DNA of 64,000 nt from an uncultured Kiritimatiellota bacterium (GCA_934675625.1 CAKURH010000001.1:37216-101215); one strand, 5' to 3'; positions 52,131 to 62,600 are shown, counted from the stretch's first letter. Notes: generated from the sequence alone by a model not told the origin. Made by a program: numbers and translations.

Positions 52131-52215
52131 GTTTTCGCATTCCGAGTTCTGCGGCTGCGCACCGCGCGAGCGCTTGCCTTCGGCAGATCACCTGCGGTTG
52201 GGCGGATAGGCTGAC

Positions 52216-52603
52216 CACGAAACCGTCGGCGCGCGCGCGGCGTTCCGCCGAGTTCGGCCAGCGGTGCGTCGTCGGGACTGAAGCCGGTGGCTTCGTCCGC
52301 CGCCGCTCCGCCGTCCGCATCCCTTCGGGCTGCGCCGCGCCGACGGGCACGAACGCCGCGCGTCGCGCGGACACGAAAGCCGAACGAGCCTTGCGTCGAG
52401 ACACGAAAAGGCTTCGCGTTCCCTCTCGAACAGTCAGTTTGCGCAAGGGGCCTTTCTGCCTAACGTGTGAGACATCCCGGTCTAGGAGAGGAGCGCGCAT
52501 GTCCATGAAGGGTCGAGGAGAGCGCGGGAGCATTTTCGTGAATCGACGGGCGGGCAAGCCGTTTTCGTGTCGCACCGACGGTGCGCGTTCGTGCCGTTTC
52601 GTG
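52216..52603. repeat. Inverted-arm repeat with CACGAA / TTCGTG units
   Basis: CACGAA at 52216, 52348, 52372 and 52402 on the left; the complement TTCGTG at 52535, 52564, 52588 and 52598 on the right, four each. Flanking bases also pair: GACACGAAAA near 52400 with TTTTCGTGTC at 52562, and GGCACGAACG near 52346 with CGTTCGTGCC at 52587. Confidence 0.65.
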
Positions 52604-52651
52604 TTCGCGCGAAGCGCCGAGACTCGCCGGTTCAGCGGCTTCGCCGCCAGC

Positions 52652-52754
52652 CTTTGCGACCTTTGCGTCAAGACCTTTGCGAACTTTGCGTTGAAACCTG
52701 CAGCGTCGGGTCGTCTTGGGTTGACGCAAAGAACGCGAAGGGGGAAACGCAAAG
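52652..52754. repeat. Inverted-arm repeat with CTTTGCG / CGCAAAG units
   Basis: CTTTGCG at 52652, 52661, 52675 and 52684 (two pairs with exact 9-bp spacing), then the complement CGCAAAG at 52725 and 52748 with a variant at 52735. CCTTTGCGACCTTTGCGTCAA-type left arm pairs with the TTGACGCAAAGAACGCGAAGG-type right arm at 19 of 21 positions, so a long hairpin is possible. Confidence 0.75.
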
Positions 52755-52819
52755 AGCGCAACAGCCTTTTTGAAAGCAGAATCTGACAGCAACCATTACA
52801 GCAAGAAAGGATCATCGAC

Positions 52820-53779
52820 ATGAAAGCCATGTGTCTCGAACAGAAGGAATTCGTCTGGAAGGACGTGCCCGACCCCGTGTGCCACGCCGCGTTCGACGTG
52901 AAGATCGCCGTCAAGGCCTGCGCCCTCAACCGCGCCGATCTCATGCAGCGACAGGGCATCTACGCGCCGCCGGAGGGCTGGCCGCTCTGGCCCGGCCTCG
53001 AATGCGCGGGCGTCGTCCTCGAGGCCCCGCCGAACGGGCGCTTCAGGCCCGGCGACAAGGTCTGCGCGCTCCTCGGGGGCGGCGGCTACGCCGAGCAGGT
53101 CGTCGTGCCGGAGGGCATGGTCATGCCGCTCCCGAAGGGCTTCGGCTACGCCGAGGCGGCGGGCATCCCGGAGGTCTACGCGACCGCCTACCTCAACCTG
53201 AAGCTCGTCGGCGAGATCCAGCCGGGCAAGACGTTCTTCATCAACGGCGGCGAGGGCGGGCTCGGCCTCGCGTCCATCCAGCTCGCGAAGCACGTCTTCG
53301 GCGCGAGGGTTGTCGCGCAGGTCGCCTCGGACGCGAACGGCGCGTTCTGCCGCGAAGTCGGCGCGGACGTGACGGTGAACCGCTTCGCGGACGACCTCGT
53401 GGCCGCGCTCGCGGCGAATCCGCCGGACGTCGCGATCGACCCGGTGGGCGGCCCGCTCATGGGCAAGTGCATCGCGACGATGCCGTACCGCGGGCGCTGG
53501 ATCTCGCTCGCCTCGATGGCGGGGCCGGAGACGACGCTCGACGTGAACCTGCTCTGGCGGAAGAACCTGCGCGTCATCGGCTCGACGCTGCGCAGCCGCA
53601 CCCCTGCCGAGAAGGCGGCGATCCTCGCGGGGCTCGTCCGCGACGTGTGGCCCGCGTTCGAGGCGCGGCAGTTCGCGCCGTTCATCCATAAGGTTCTGCC
53701 GATCACCGCCGCCGCCGAGGCCCACGCGATCCTGGAGCGCGGCGAGAATCGCGGCAAGGTGGTGTTGGAGGTAGGTTGA
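52820..53779 (+). CDS. NADPH:quinone oxidoreductase, zinc-free MDR family
   Basis: 319 residues. GroES-like N-terminus MKAMCLEQKEFVWKDVPDP with ALNRADLMQRQGIYAPP (the PIG3/QOR-type motif), PGLECAGVV, GDKVCALLGGGGYAEQVVVP, nucleotide-binding FFINGGEGGLGLASIQLAK (GxGxxG in the form GGEGGLG) and the C-terminal ENRGKVVLEV. One-electron or two-electron reduction of quinones with NADPH. No zinc ligands. The last bases run into the octamer repeat at 53773, which contains the stop codon. Confidence 0.85.
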   Translation: MKAMCLEQKEFVWKDVPDPVCHAAFDVKIAVKACALNRADLMQRQGIYAPPEGWPLWPGLECAGVVLEAPPNGRFRPGDKVCALLGGGGYAEQVVVPEGMVMPLPKGFGYAEAAGIPEVYATAYLNLKLVGEIQPGKTFFINGGEGGLGLASIQLAKHVFGARVVAQVASDANGAFCREVGADVTVNRFADDLVAALAANPPDVAIDPVGGPLMGKCIATMPYRGRWISLASMAGPETTLDVNLLWRKNLRVIGSTLRSRTPAEKAAILAGLVRDVWPAFEARQFAPFIHKVLPITAAAEAHAILERGENRGKVVLEVG

Positions 53780-53812
53780 GAGGTTGAGAAGGTGAGAGGT
53801 TGAGAAGGTGAG
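53773..53812 (+). repeat. Octamer tandem repeat, 5 units, overlapping a stop codon and a Shine-Dalgarno region
   Basis: AGGTTGAG, AGGTTGAG, AAGGTGAG, AGGTTGAG, AAGGTGAG in perfect 8-bp register, followed by AAGAATGA. The first unit contains the TGA stop of the quinone oxidoreductase (53777-53779); the last unit supplies an AAGG-type Shine-Dalgarno for the ATG at 53817. Confidence 0.85.
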
Positions 53813-53816
53813 AAGA

Positions 53817-55628
53817 ATGAAATACGCTATTTTATCGTTGGCGCTGTTGGCGGGGATTTGTGGCGCGGAGCCTGAACGTGCGGAGAATCCCCTGATTCCC
53901 TTTCTGGCGGTGACAGGACGTCCGACCGAATCTGAACTTGTGCGTAAGGTCGCCTCGCTCAAGACAGACGGTTTTGGGTCGTTCCTGATCTATGCGCGGA
54001 ACGGGCTTCAAATCGAGTACATGGGCGAAGATTGGCTGAATTGCGTGGACGTTCTCTGCCGCGAGGCTGACCGACAGGGCCTCCGCGTTTGGCTCTACGA
54101 TGACTACAACTGGCCAAGCGGAACCTGCAAGGGTCGTGTCCCAAACGAGAAGGAGTCGAGGCGCTATGCCGAGCTGGCGCTCTACCGCGACGCTTCAGGC
54201 GCGTTCAGCTGGAAAAAGGTCTTTGCGCCGTCAGGCTGGGTCAATGTGCTGGACGACGAGGCCATGTCCCGTTTTGTTGCGCTGACGCACGAGGTCTACG
54301 AGCGCCGTCTCTCGAAGTGGTTTGCAAAGAAGACGATTGCGGGAATCTTCACGGACGAGCCGGGTCATCCGACGGCAATCACCTTTGACGGCAAGCCCCT
54401 CTGCCATTTCGCCTGGTGGGATGGGCTGGAGAAAGCCTATTCGGAGAAGACAGGACGGAGCCTTCGTCGAGATGTCGAGGCCTGATGCGCGGGTTCCGGT
54501 TCGGATGCCGTCTGGGAGACGTACGCCGAGTTGAAGGGACGGCGATTCCGCGCGAACTATTTCGACCGTCTCCGTGCGTGGTGCGACAAGGTCGGAATCC
54601 TGGCGACGGGGCACATGATCAGCGAGGACGACGTTTCGGGGAGCTGCCTGTACAACGGGAATCCGCTTCATGCGCTGAAGGGCCTTTCATTGCCGGGTCT
54701 GGACGAGATCGGTTCACGGGCCGATGCGAATGCCGAATGGCTGACGCTGGCACTGGCCCAGCATGCGGCGGTTCGAAGCGGGAACGGGGGGCTTGCCGAA
54801 CTCTTCGCGCTGGGGCCGAACGACATGACGCCGGCGCGTGTGCGCCAGATGATTTGGCTGGTGGCGCTGTTCGGCATTGACCATTATGCGTTGAGCATGC
54901 ATGCCTTGGATCACAGGGGCCTGGTTGAGAAACACGGCTATCTGCCGCCGATTCAGGAGGGCTATCCCGGGCACGGGGAGATGCGCGGACTGATCGCGGA
55001 CGCACAGGCGGCCGCCCGGATTGCGCGGCGGAAGGATTTGGTCGGACAGGCGGCTATTCGCTATCCGCAGCGCATGGCCGCGTGTGCTGCCCATGCCAAC
55101 GGACCGGTCCCGGATGTGCGGGGGTTGATTGGCGCCATGGAGCGCCTTCAGCTGACGCCCCTGCTGATTGAGGAGGATGAGACGAGCAATCTGCCTTACG
55201 TTTTTAGGATTTCCAAAGACGGCGTGCTGAAGGAAGAACGCACAGGCACGTCGTTCCGTTCGTCGGCGGAAGCCGCCGACTGGCTTTGGCCCAGAGCCGC
55301 GAAGAGCGTCCGCTATCTGGAGTCGGACGGTACGCCGGCGCGCGACCTGGTTGTGCGGGAATATGCGGACGGCTCGTCGGTGGCGCTGGACATCCGGAAC
55401 TGCGGTGACCGTCAGCTGACGTTTGTCTCGGGCGATTTGCGCCTCATCTGCTCCTTGCCGAAGCGCGGTGTTTTGCGGCTCGCACCTGGCGAGAGACCGC
55501 CGGAGCCAGTCGATCCGCAGACGCGGCACTGGACGCCCGCCGCGATGACGTTTCCCTATGCGCTCGACAGGGACAACGTCATTCGCCTGAGAGTTTTGGC
55601 GCCGACCGTGTCGCGCGCTTCGCGCTGA
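53817..55628 (+). pseudogene. GH106-like catalytic module, interrupted by an in-frame TGA and a frameshift
   Basis: Signal peptide MKYAILSLALLAGICGA, then a TIM-barrel start of the rhamnosidase-like superfamily (NPLIPFLAVTGRPTESELVRKV, LRVWLYDDYNWPSGT, GIFTDEPGHPTAI). TGA at 54483-54485 stops the frame after RRDVEA; the same frame then goes on sensibly (SGSDAVWETYAELKGRRFRANYFDRL) to 55628. At 55594-55597 a short T-run (GTTTTGG) lacks one T: frame +0 reads LRVLAPTVSRASR-stop, while the frame that continues as FGADRVARFALTEPLRLKLVLRDFALSYAVTET joins the next open frame. Both lesions could be real mutations or sequencing errors. If repaired, the reading frame would run to 59644 (about 1,940 residues). 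Confidence 0.7.
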
Positions 55629-55681
55629 CGGAGCCGCTTCGCCTGAAGCTTGTTCTGCGTGACTTTGCGCTGTCGTATGCG

Positions 55682-58600
55682 GTGACCGAGACAGGCCGTC
55701 CAGTGGATTTTGAGGCGCCGGCGCCGGGGGAAAAGGTGTTTCGCCACACGGCCGAGCCGTATGTGTTCGAGTTGGACGGGCAGCGTTTGGATGGCCTCTC
55801 GTCGACGAAAGCCCTGCCGATCGAATACTGTCCGCTTTATCGTGAGACGGAACTGCTGATGCTTGATGCGGGGCCGCACGAGCTGCGTCTCGTCACAGGC
55901 GAGGCTGACCGCAACTTCTTCTTGCCGGCGGCTTTCGTGGCCGGTGCGGTCGCACGGCACGGCGAGGCGCTGGGGCCTCTGCCGGCGCGGCTGGGCTTTG
56001 GCGCGCTGGCGGATTATGGCCTTGGTGACTACTGCGGCAAGCTGACCTATCGCATCGGCCGCGTGATGCCGACATCGGACACGATCCGCGTCCTGACAGG
56101 CGGCCTCCTGACGCGTGTGCGGTGGAACGGCAGAGATCTGGGCATTCGCGGCTGGGCGCCGTTTGACTGGATGTTGCCGTCCAAGGTGCCCGGATCGCTG
56201 GACGTCTCGGTCTACACGCCGGCCGTCAACATATTGGGGGACGTGAAGCGGCCACAGGCGGACTGGGACGTCCTGTTTTGGAAGTCGCCGCGTGACGAAG
56301 ACTATGCGGCGGGGCTGTTCCGTGACGAAGATGACTACGAGGGGCTTTCGTCTGTTGGCGCGCCCGTGTCGTTGGATCTTGAGTTCCGTCGTCCTGATCC
56401 CAATGCCAAGCCGGGTCTTCGGGAGGCCTCGGCGGCGAAGTACGCCGCGGTGAAAGCCCATTTGGACGGTTCAGGCATCGCCTACCGCGAAATCGGCGCG
56501 CACGAGAAGCCGCATGCGCGGTTCGTCCTGAACGTCCATGGGAACGATGTCGGCGAGATGCACGGCTCTTGCGTCTACGGCAAGCCGGTTGACGACCTTC
56601 TCAAGGAGATAGACCGTCGCCGGGCGCGGGCCGCGCACACGCCCGTGCCGTCTGCGCCCGACGCCGATCCTTTGCAGCGTTGGCTTGACCGTGCAGTCGG
56701 GACTGAAAGCCGGACGCTCACGCTCGCGCCGGGCGAGATCCATCGCCTGACGCGGCCCTTGCGGCTGGATGCGCGCCATTCCGGGCTCGTCGTCGAGGGC
56801 AACGGAGCCGTGGTCGAGGCCGGACGCTCTGTCACTGGGTGGCGCGAGGAGGGCCGTCTCCTTGTCGCTGACGTGCCGGACTGGGATGGCGAAATCCTCT
56901 CCCTGTGGGTCAACGGACGCCGTGCGATTCTCGCGCAGACACCGAACGGCGACGGCGCGAGAATGAAGACGGCGCCGCTGAAGGAGCCGTTGGCATGCCC
57001 GTATCCATTCAATGCGAAGAAGGACGGCGTGTCGGTTGCGGCCGATGCGCTCGCGGGCGTCCTCGCCTCCTCCGACGACGAGCGGGCCGAGGCCTTCGTC
57101 GATTACATGATCGCCTGGTTCACGCCAAAGTGCCGTCTTGTCCAGGCCTACACCAATGGCGACGGCACGGCGAACCTCTTGGCGCGCAACGTTCCCTGCC
57201 TCTCGGGCACAAGCTGGCCCGGCGGCTACGTGAAATTCAACTTTGGGCCCTATGACTGCACATGGTCGGGTGAGGCTGGGGCGGTCGTCTCCAACCTGCG
57301 GCGGCTGCTCGATGCGCCGGGCGAATTCTTCTTTGACCGCAAGGCGAGGAAGCTCCTGTACATGCCGCGCGAGGGCGAGACGGCAGGGAACGTGACGGCG
57401 CATTTCGCGACGCTTGAGCGAGCGCTGGAAATCGCCGGCGAGTCTCCCGACGCGCGTGTCCGCGACGTCACGATCCGCAACGTCACCTTTCGCTACGGTC
57501 GGCAGAACCGCAACGCGCCGGACGGCTTCGCGCCGGCGGCGCAGTCCGCCGCCGCATGTGGGGGCTTTTTGCACGTGTCCAATGCCGAGGGCGTGCGTCT
57601 GGAGGACATTCGCATCGAGCATTGCAACGTCTATGGCGTCGCGTTCGCGGGCGGGGTGTGGGATTCGGCACTCGTCGGCTCGACGCTGGACGACTGCGGC
57701 TCCGGTGGTGTGCGCGTGGGCGTCGACTACACGGTCATCCCTCCCGGAGACGACCGCCATGACCCGCGTCAGAGCGGTTACGTGGACATTGTCGGCAACA
57801 CGATCCGGGGCTATGGGCGCTGGAATTGGTCAGGCTGCGGCGTGATCCTGTTTGACGTCGGGAACTGCCGCATCGAGGGCAACGACATCGCGGACGGGTT
57901 CTATTCGGGGGTGTCCGTCGGGTGGACGTGGCACGCCCTCAAGGCGCACACGCAGAACAACCGCATCGTGCGCAACCGCATCTCCAATCTCGGTCAGGGC
58001 GTCATCGACGACCTTGCAGGCATCTATGCGCTCGGCGGCGAGTCCTATGGTTCGGTCATCGCCGAGAACGACATCCGCGACATCCGCCGCCGCAACTATG
58101 GCGGCTTTGGCATCTACCTTGACTCGCGCGCCGGCTACTACCTTGTCGAGTCCAACCGCTGCGAGAACTGCGACGACGGTGGCTTCTTCAAGAACCAGGG
58201 CGTGCGCAACGTCGTGCGCGGCAACCGCTTCCTCTACGGTCGCTACACGCAGCTGGGCGACGAGCCGGCGGACGACGACGACATCCTCTTCGAGGACAAC
58301 GTGATTGTCTACCGTGCGCCGGCCAAGGTCTTCCGCAGCCACATCCCGCGCTCGACGCGCGGCATTTGGCGGAACAACACCTACTGGTGCGAAAACGGCC
58401 CCGTCACGTTCGGGCCGCAACGCTACACGCTCAAAGACCTTCAGCGTTTCGGACTGGAGAAGGGCTCGCGCATTGCCGACCCGCACGGAACCGTCGAACA
58501 GGCGGATTCGGGGGCTGTCTCGTGGCCACTGGAAACGCTCTACCGCACACCGCGCACCATCCCAGCCGACGCTTATCGGACAAATGGCGTCAAGGTTGCC

Positions 58601-59644
58601 TTTCTGGAGGGACTTCCCTATCATGGAAAGCCGACGAAAGTCTTTTGCTACTATGGCGTTCCCGCGCGCAAGGCAGGCGAAAGAGTGCCCGGCATGGTGT
58701 TGGTGCACGGTGGCGGCGGATCGGCTTTCGCCCGCTGGGTGAAGTTCTGGAATGATCGCGGCTATGCGGCCATTGCGATGGACACCTGCGGGAGCATCAG
58801 CGGCAATGTGCGGGGATGTGAGCAGGATGGGCACTTCCGCCATTCGGATGGAGGCCCGCAGGGCTGGGGCGGTTTCTGGCAACTGGGCGAGGACGTACGT
58901 GACCAATGGATGTATCATGCTGTCGCCGACGTGATTGCCGCCCACACGTTTCTCCGTTCGCGGGAGGGGGTCGATCCAAACCGCATCGGCGTGACGGGTG
59001 TCTCGTGGGGTGGCGTCATCAGCGCGATTGTCGCGGGCGTGGATGGCCGATTCGCCTTTGCCGCGCCCGTCTACGGATGCGGGGCGTTCCTCACGAATTC
59101 GCCGGCATGGGCAAAGACGGTTCGAGACATTGGCAGCGAAAAGGCGGTCGATTGGCAGATGCTGTGGGATCCGATCCATTATCTCGCGCGGGCGAAAATG
59201 CCCGTTCACTGGCTTGTTGGCACGAATGATCGGGCCTTCTCACTGCCGGCGCTCATGGAGAGCTATGCCGCTGTGCCGACGGAAAAGTCGTTGGCCGTGA
59301 AGATTCGGCTCGCGCATGCGCACGGCACGGTGAGCGAAGAGGCGTTGGAGGTGACGACATGGGCCGACCGCCATCTGCGCGGTGTCCCATTGCCACGTCC
59401 TGTCCGCGCCGAGCTCTGCTTCACGCGCGACGACGCCCGGAACTGGACAGACCGTCGTTGGGAGACGATGCCCGCAAGGCTGGTCGGTGGCCGACCGGTT
59501 GCCGACATTCCTCCCAACGCGACGGCGTATTACTTCAACACGTACGCCGAAAACGGTTTCGTCGACAGCACGCCGATCTCCACACGCACCGACGGTCGTC
59601 CGTGCGGGGGCAGTCCGGCGGACACGCATTTGGAAGTCAAGTGA
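55682..59644 (+). CDS. Multimodular carbohydrate-active protein: galactose-binding-like + right-handed beta-helix + acetyl-esterase
   Basis: 1,320 residues from GTG 55682; probably the detached C-terminal part of the gene starting at 53817, so it may lack a real start and signal peptide. Residues ~1-260: beta-sandwich closing a GH106-like enzyme (GKLTYRIGRVMPTSDTIRVLTGG). ~320-930: parallel beta-helix (VEGNGAVVEAGRSVTGW, RDVTIRNVTFRYG, VDIVGNTIRGYGRWNWSGCGVI, SVIAENDIRDI), as in GH141/pectate-lyase-like enzymes. ~960-1,320: alpha/beta-hydrolase of acetyl-xylan-esterase type with GVTGVSWGG (S1108) and a late His in AHAHGT. Would strip acetyl groups and cut side chains of one complex glycan. 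Confidence 0.72.
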   Translation: MTETGRPVDFEAPAPGEKVFRHTAEPYVFELDGQRLDGLSSTKALPIEYCPLYRETELLMLDAGPHELRLVTGEADRNFFLPAAFVAGAVARHGEALGPLPARLGFGALADYGLGDYCGKLTYRIGRVMPTSDTIRVLTGGLLTRVRWNGRDLGIRGWAPFDWMLPSKVPGSLDVSVYTPAVNILGDVKRPQADWDVLFWKSPRDEDYAAGLFRDEDDYEGLSSVGAPVSLDLEFRRPDPNAKPGLREASAAKYAAVKAHLDGSGIAYREIGAHEKPHARFVLNVHGNDVGEMHGSCVYGKPVDDLLKEIDRRRARAAHTPVPSAPDADPLQRWLDRAVGTESRTLTLAPGEIHRLTRPLRLDARHSGLVVEGNGAVVEAGRSVTGWREEGRLLVADVPDWDGEILSLWVNGRRAILAQTPNGDGARMKTAPLKEPLACPYPFNAKKDGVSVAADALAGVLASSDDERAEAFVDYMIAWFTPKCRLVQAYTNGDGTANLLARNVPCLSGTSWPGGYVKFNFGPYDCTWSGEAGAVVSNLRRLLDAPGEFFFDRKARKLLYMPREGETAGNVTAHFATLERALEIAGESPDARVRDVTIRNVTFRYGRQNRNAPDGFAPAAQSAAACGGFLHVSNAEGVRLEDIRIEHCNVYGVAFAGGVWDSALVGSTLDDCGSGGVRVGVDYTVIPPGDDRHDPRQSGYVDIVGNTIRGYGRWNWSGCGVILFDVGNCRIEGNDIADGFYSGVSVGWTWHALKAHTQNNRIVRNRISNLGQGVIDDLAGIYALGGESYGSVIAENDIRDIRRRNYGGFGIYLDSRAGYYLVESNRCENCDDGGFFKNQGVRNVVRGNRFLYGRYTQLGDEPADDDDILFEDNVIVYRAPAKVFRSHIPRSTRGIWRNNTYWCENGPVTFGPQRYTLKDLQRFGLEKGSRIADPHGTVEQADSGAVSWPLETLYRTPRTIPADAYRTNGVKVAFLEGLPYHGKPTKVFCYYGVPARKAGERVPGMVLVHGGGGSAFARWVKFWNDRGYAAIAMDTCGSISGNVRGCEQDGHFRHSDGGPQGWGGFWQLGEDVRDQWMYHAVADVIAAHTFLRSREGVDPNRIGVTGVSWGGVISAIVAGVDGRFAFAAPVYGCGAFLTNSPAWAKTVRDIGSEKAVDWQMLWDPIHYLARAKMPVHWLVGTNDRAFSLPALMESYAAVPTEKSLAVKIRLAHAHGTVSEEALEVTTWADRHLRGVPLPRPVRAELCFTRDDARNWTDRRWETMPARLVGGRPVADIPPNATAYYFNTYAENGFVDSTPISTRTDGRPCGGSPADTHLEVK

Positions 59645-59657
59645 AAGGAACACAACG

Positions 59658-62600
59658 ATGAAGGCAATCAAGATTCGCGGCGTGAAGCCGCAGACGATGA
59701 AGCGGACGGTCGTAACGGCCCTTGCCGCCGGGCTGTTTTGCTCGGCGCTTGCGACGGATTACGTTTGGGTGAACGAGGTGGGCGGCGGGGCGAGCCAGAG
59801 TTGGGACGCCCCTTCGTCCTGGAAGGTCGGCGATGCCGTTGCCGACGGCTATCCGCAGACGTTGGCAGATCGGGCTGACCTGTCGCTTCGCCCGCGTGGC
59901 GGCGCTCAGGACGTCGGGTTGCCAAGGGGAGATCTGGAGATCGGAAGCCTCGTCGGCACCGTGCAGCACATGCTCCACTTCCCCTTTGGCGTGGCCAACG
60001 TGAGGGTGGGCGACCCGACCGGTTTCAGAGGACTCTGGAATCTCACGTCAACTTCCGGCAGGGCTGAGACGTTCGTCACGCTGGATTCGGCAGCGGAGAC
60101 CGCCCAGCCGACGTTTGGCGCCGTCCTTTCGGAAAACGCGCGCGTCAACGTTCGTGTGGCGGACGGCAGGAGTGGGCGCGTGGGCGCCCTGTACGGCGGC
60201 GGACAGATCGCCAAGACGGGCGCAGGCCGACTGGCGGTCGGTCCGGTGGCGTCGGCAGACCGCGCGCGGCTCTTTGCCGCAGAAGGCGACGTCACGCTGG
60301 AAGGTCATGACTCGACAACGGATGGTCGGCTGCCGATTGGCGGCGCATGGGTGCATTTTGACGCAAGTGCGACGGACAGCTACCTGGAGACGGAGGCGCG
60401 CGCGGATGGACGCACCTACGTGACGAAGTGGGGCGACCTTTCGGGGAATGGCCACCATGCGACGAAGAGCGACAACCCGTACGTCGAGTCGGCGCCGTTC
60501 GTCAATGCGGTGCGTCGGCCGAACGGGCTGAACCTGATGGACTTCGGGTCATGGGTGAACGACAAGAGCGAAGACCGGGGTCCGAGCTGCGGCATCCAGT
60601 TTGAAGGGTCGAATCAGAACCACGAGCTTTTCATCGTGTTCGAGGACACGTCGGCGAACTCGTGCGGTTATTTCTTCGGCGAAAAGGGAGGAGCCTATCT
60701 GACGTATGCGCGCCATCAGGGCGGCAACATCTTCCATCAGGACGACGGCACCGCCACGGAGGACTATGTCCGGGCGGGCGCCATCACGCTGGATGGCGTT
60801 CGCGTCGCGGATGGCGCGAAGACGCCGTTGGGCACGTGGGACGTGGCGGCCGATGCGCCGCGTCTGCGCGTCCTGAGCGTCGGCATCGACGCCTCGGTCG
60901 AGACGATCAAGGGCGCGGTCTGCCAGATTGCCGCCGACCGTGGCGTCAGGCGCGCGGGAGGCATCCGCGTTGGCGAGTTCATCGTCTACACGAACTCGTT
61001 TACGCACGCCGAGCGTCTCCGCGTCGTCCGCTACCTGAAGAAGAAGTGGCTGCCGGTCGAGACGAGCGACGAGAGAACGGATCTCGGCACCCTGAACCTC
61101 AAGGCCTCCGCCACGCAGGGCGTAGAAGTCCCCGCCGGACGCGAGGCTCAGGTGGGCTACCTGCGGGCGAAGGCGGGCTCGTTCGTCAAGACGGGCGCGG
61201 GGACGCTTGCAGTCGACAGGTTCGACCTTGGCGTGTCGACGGTCGATGTTCGGGAGGGCGCCGTCGCTCTCCGTCCGGTTTTCCCTGCGGCGGACGACAC
61301 GAAACCAGCCGATGCGCCCTGCGCCTGGTTCGACGCCAACATGGCCGCCTCGCTGGTCGAGGCGACGGGCGAAGTTGTCGAATGGCGAGACGTCCGTTAT
61401 GACGGCACGTCCGTCACGCTGGCGGCGAAAGCGGCGGGCAGCGGAATCGCGAGCCTCGCCGAGGGGCCTGATGCAACCCTCAAGACGGTCGCGTTCGACG
61501 GCGGCATGTCCCTGTCGGCTGCACAGGACAAGACGCGCGACGGCTTCATCGTCGTCCAGATTGGCGGTGACGAGACGCGCGCGGTCAACGTCTTCGGCGG
61601 TGCGGACTTCAAGCGGCCGAGCAACCTGAAATACCTTCTCTCTGGCACGTATGAGGCGGGCGTGGCATCAATGGGCGCGCGGTGGCACGTCAACGGGCGT
61701 CTTCTTGACCCGCACGACGGCGGACAGGAAACGGTCTTCACGCGCGGAGACTGGTATGTCGTCTCGTTCGCGGCGGACGCCGCGCGCACGGTCGATTCGT
61801 TCGCAAATGATGGCGCAGGCAACGCGGGCGGTATCCGCGTCGGCGAGATGATCCTCTACGACCGTGCGCTGACGGAGACCGAGCGCCGCCAGACAGAGGC
61901 GTACCTGATGAAGCGCTGGCTGGGGCGGACATCGCCGACTGCGTGTGCGGCTCTGCCGACGCTGGCCTATGCGGAAACGTGCGCGGTCGTGATCGACACG
62001 GATTCCGACATGGACGTGCCGTGCCCGACAGGCGGAAACGGGACGCTCGTCAAGCGTGGTGCGGGCACGGTGACGCTGCCGCGTCTCTACGATGGGGACA
62101 TGCGGTCGTTTGCCGTCGAGGCGGGCACGCTGGCGCTCGATTTCGGAGACCCGGGCCATGAGGCGCTCTATCATGTTGACGCAACGGACGTCGCGTCGCT
62201 TGTGGCGGCGGAGGAGATGCGTGCCGACGGGTCTGTCCAGACGAACGTCACGCGCTGGCTGGACGTGCGTCGGAATGGTGCGGCGGGGGTTTCCCTCAAG
62301 GGGACGTCCGCCTTGGCGGTCGCGGATCCGACCTATGCGACGGTCGAGACACGCACGGGCGTATCCCGTCCGGTTGTCCGCTTGGGGGCTTATCGCACCG
62401 GATCTGCCTTTCAAGGAGCAGACGCGGCCGCCATTTCGTTCGGGACGGCTGACGTTCGCGAGATACATGTGGTCTTCGGCGACGTGAACAGCGGCGACGG
62501 CAACCACAAGGGCTTCATCTTGGGCGACAGCGCGCATTATCCGTTTGCGCGCGGGTGGGACGGCCAGTTGGGCTCGGATGCCGAGAACGCCTATGCCGAA

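Larger units (their letters stand above)
52131..52819. other. Gene-free, repeat-filled 690-bp gap
   Basis: A frame open from 52127 to 52786 (219 codons) is Arg/Ser-rich, resembles no protein and is made of the repeats below, so I do not call it a gene. The gap holds two inverted-arm repeat elements (52216-52603 and 52652-52754) and then a plain RBS (AAGAAAGGA) for the 52820 gene. Confidence 0.7.

Noticed and set aside
52127..52786. 219-codon + strand frame starting at the stop of the Gfo/Idh/MocA gene
   Set aside because: Arg/Ser-rich and composed of CACGAA and CTTTGCG repeat units; no family resemblance. Treated as repeat DNA.
54483..54485. Possible selenocysteine or recoded UGA in the GH106-like gene
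   Set aside because: UGA ends many genes here, no SECIS-like hairpin is apparent just downstream, and a second lesion (frameshift) in the same gene makes simple decay or sequencing error likelier.
55590..55600. Programmed -1 frameshift at GTTTTGG
   Set aside because: The site does not fit an X-XXY-YYZ slippery heptamer in the incoming frame; P-site re-pairing GUU to AGU would fail. A one-base loss in a T-run explains it better.
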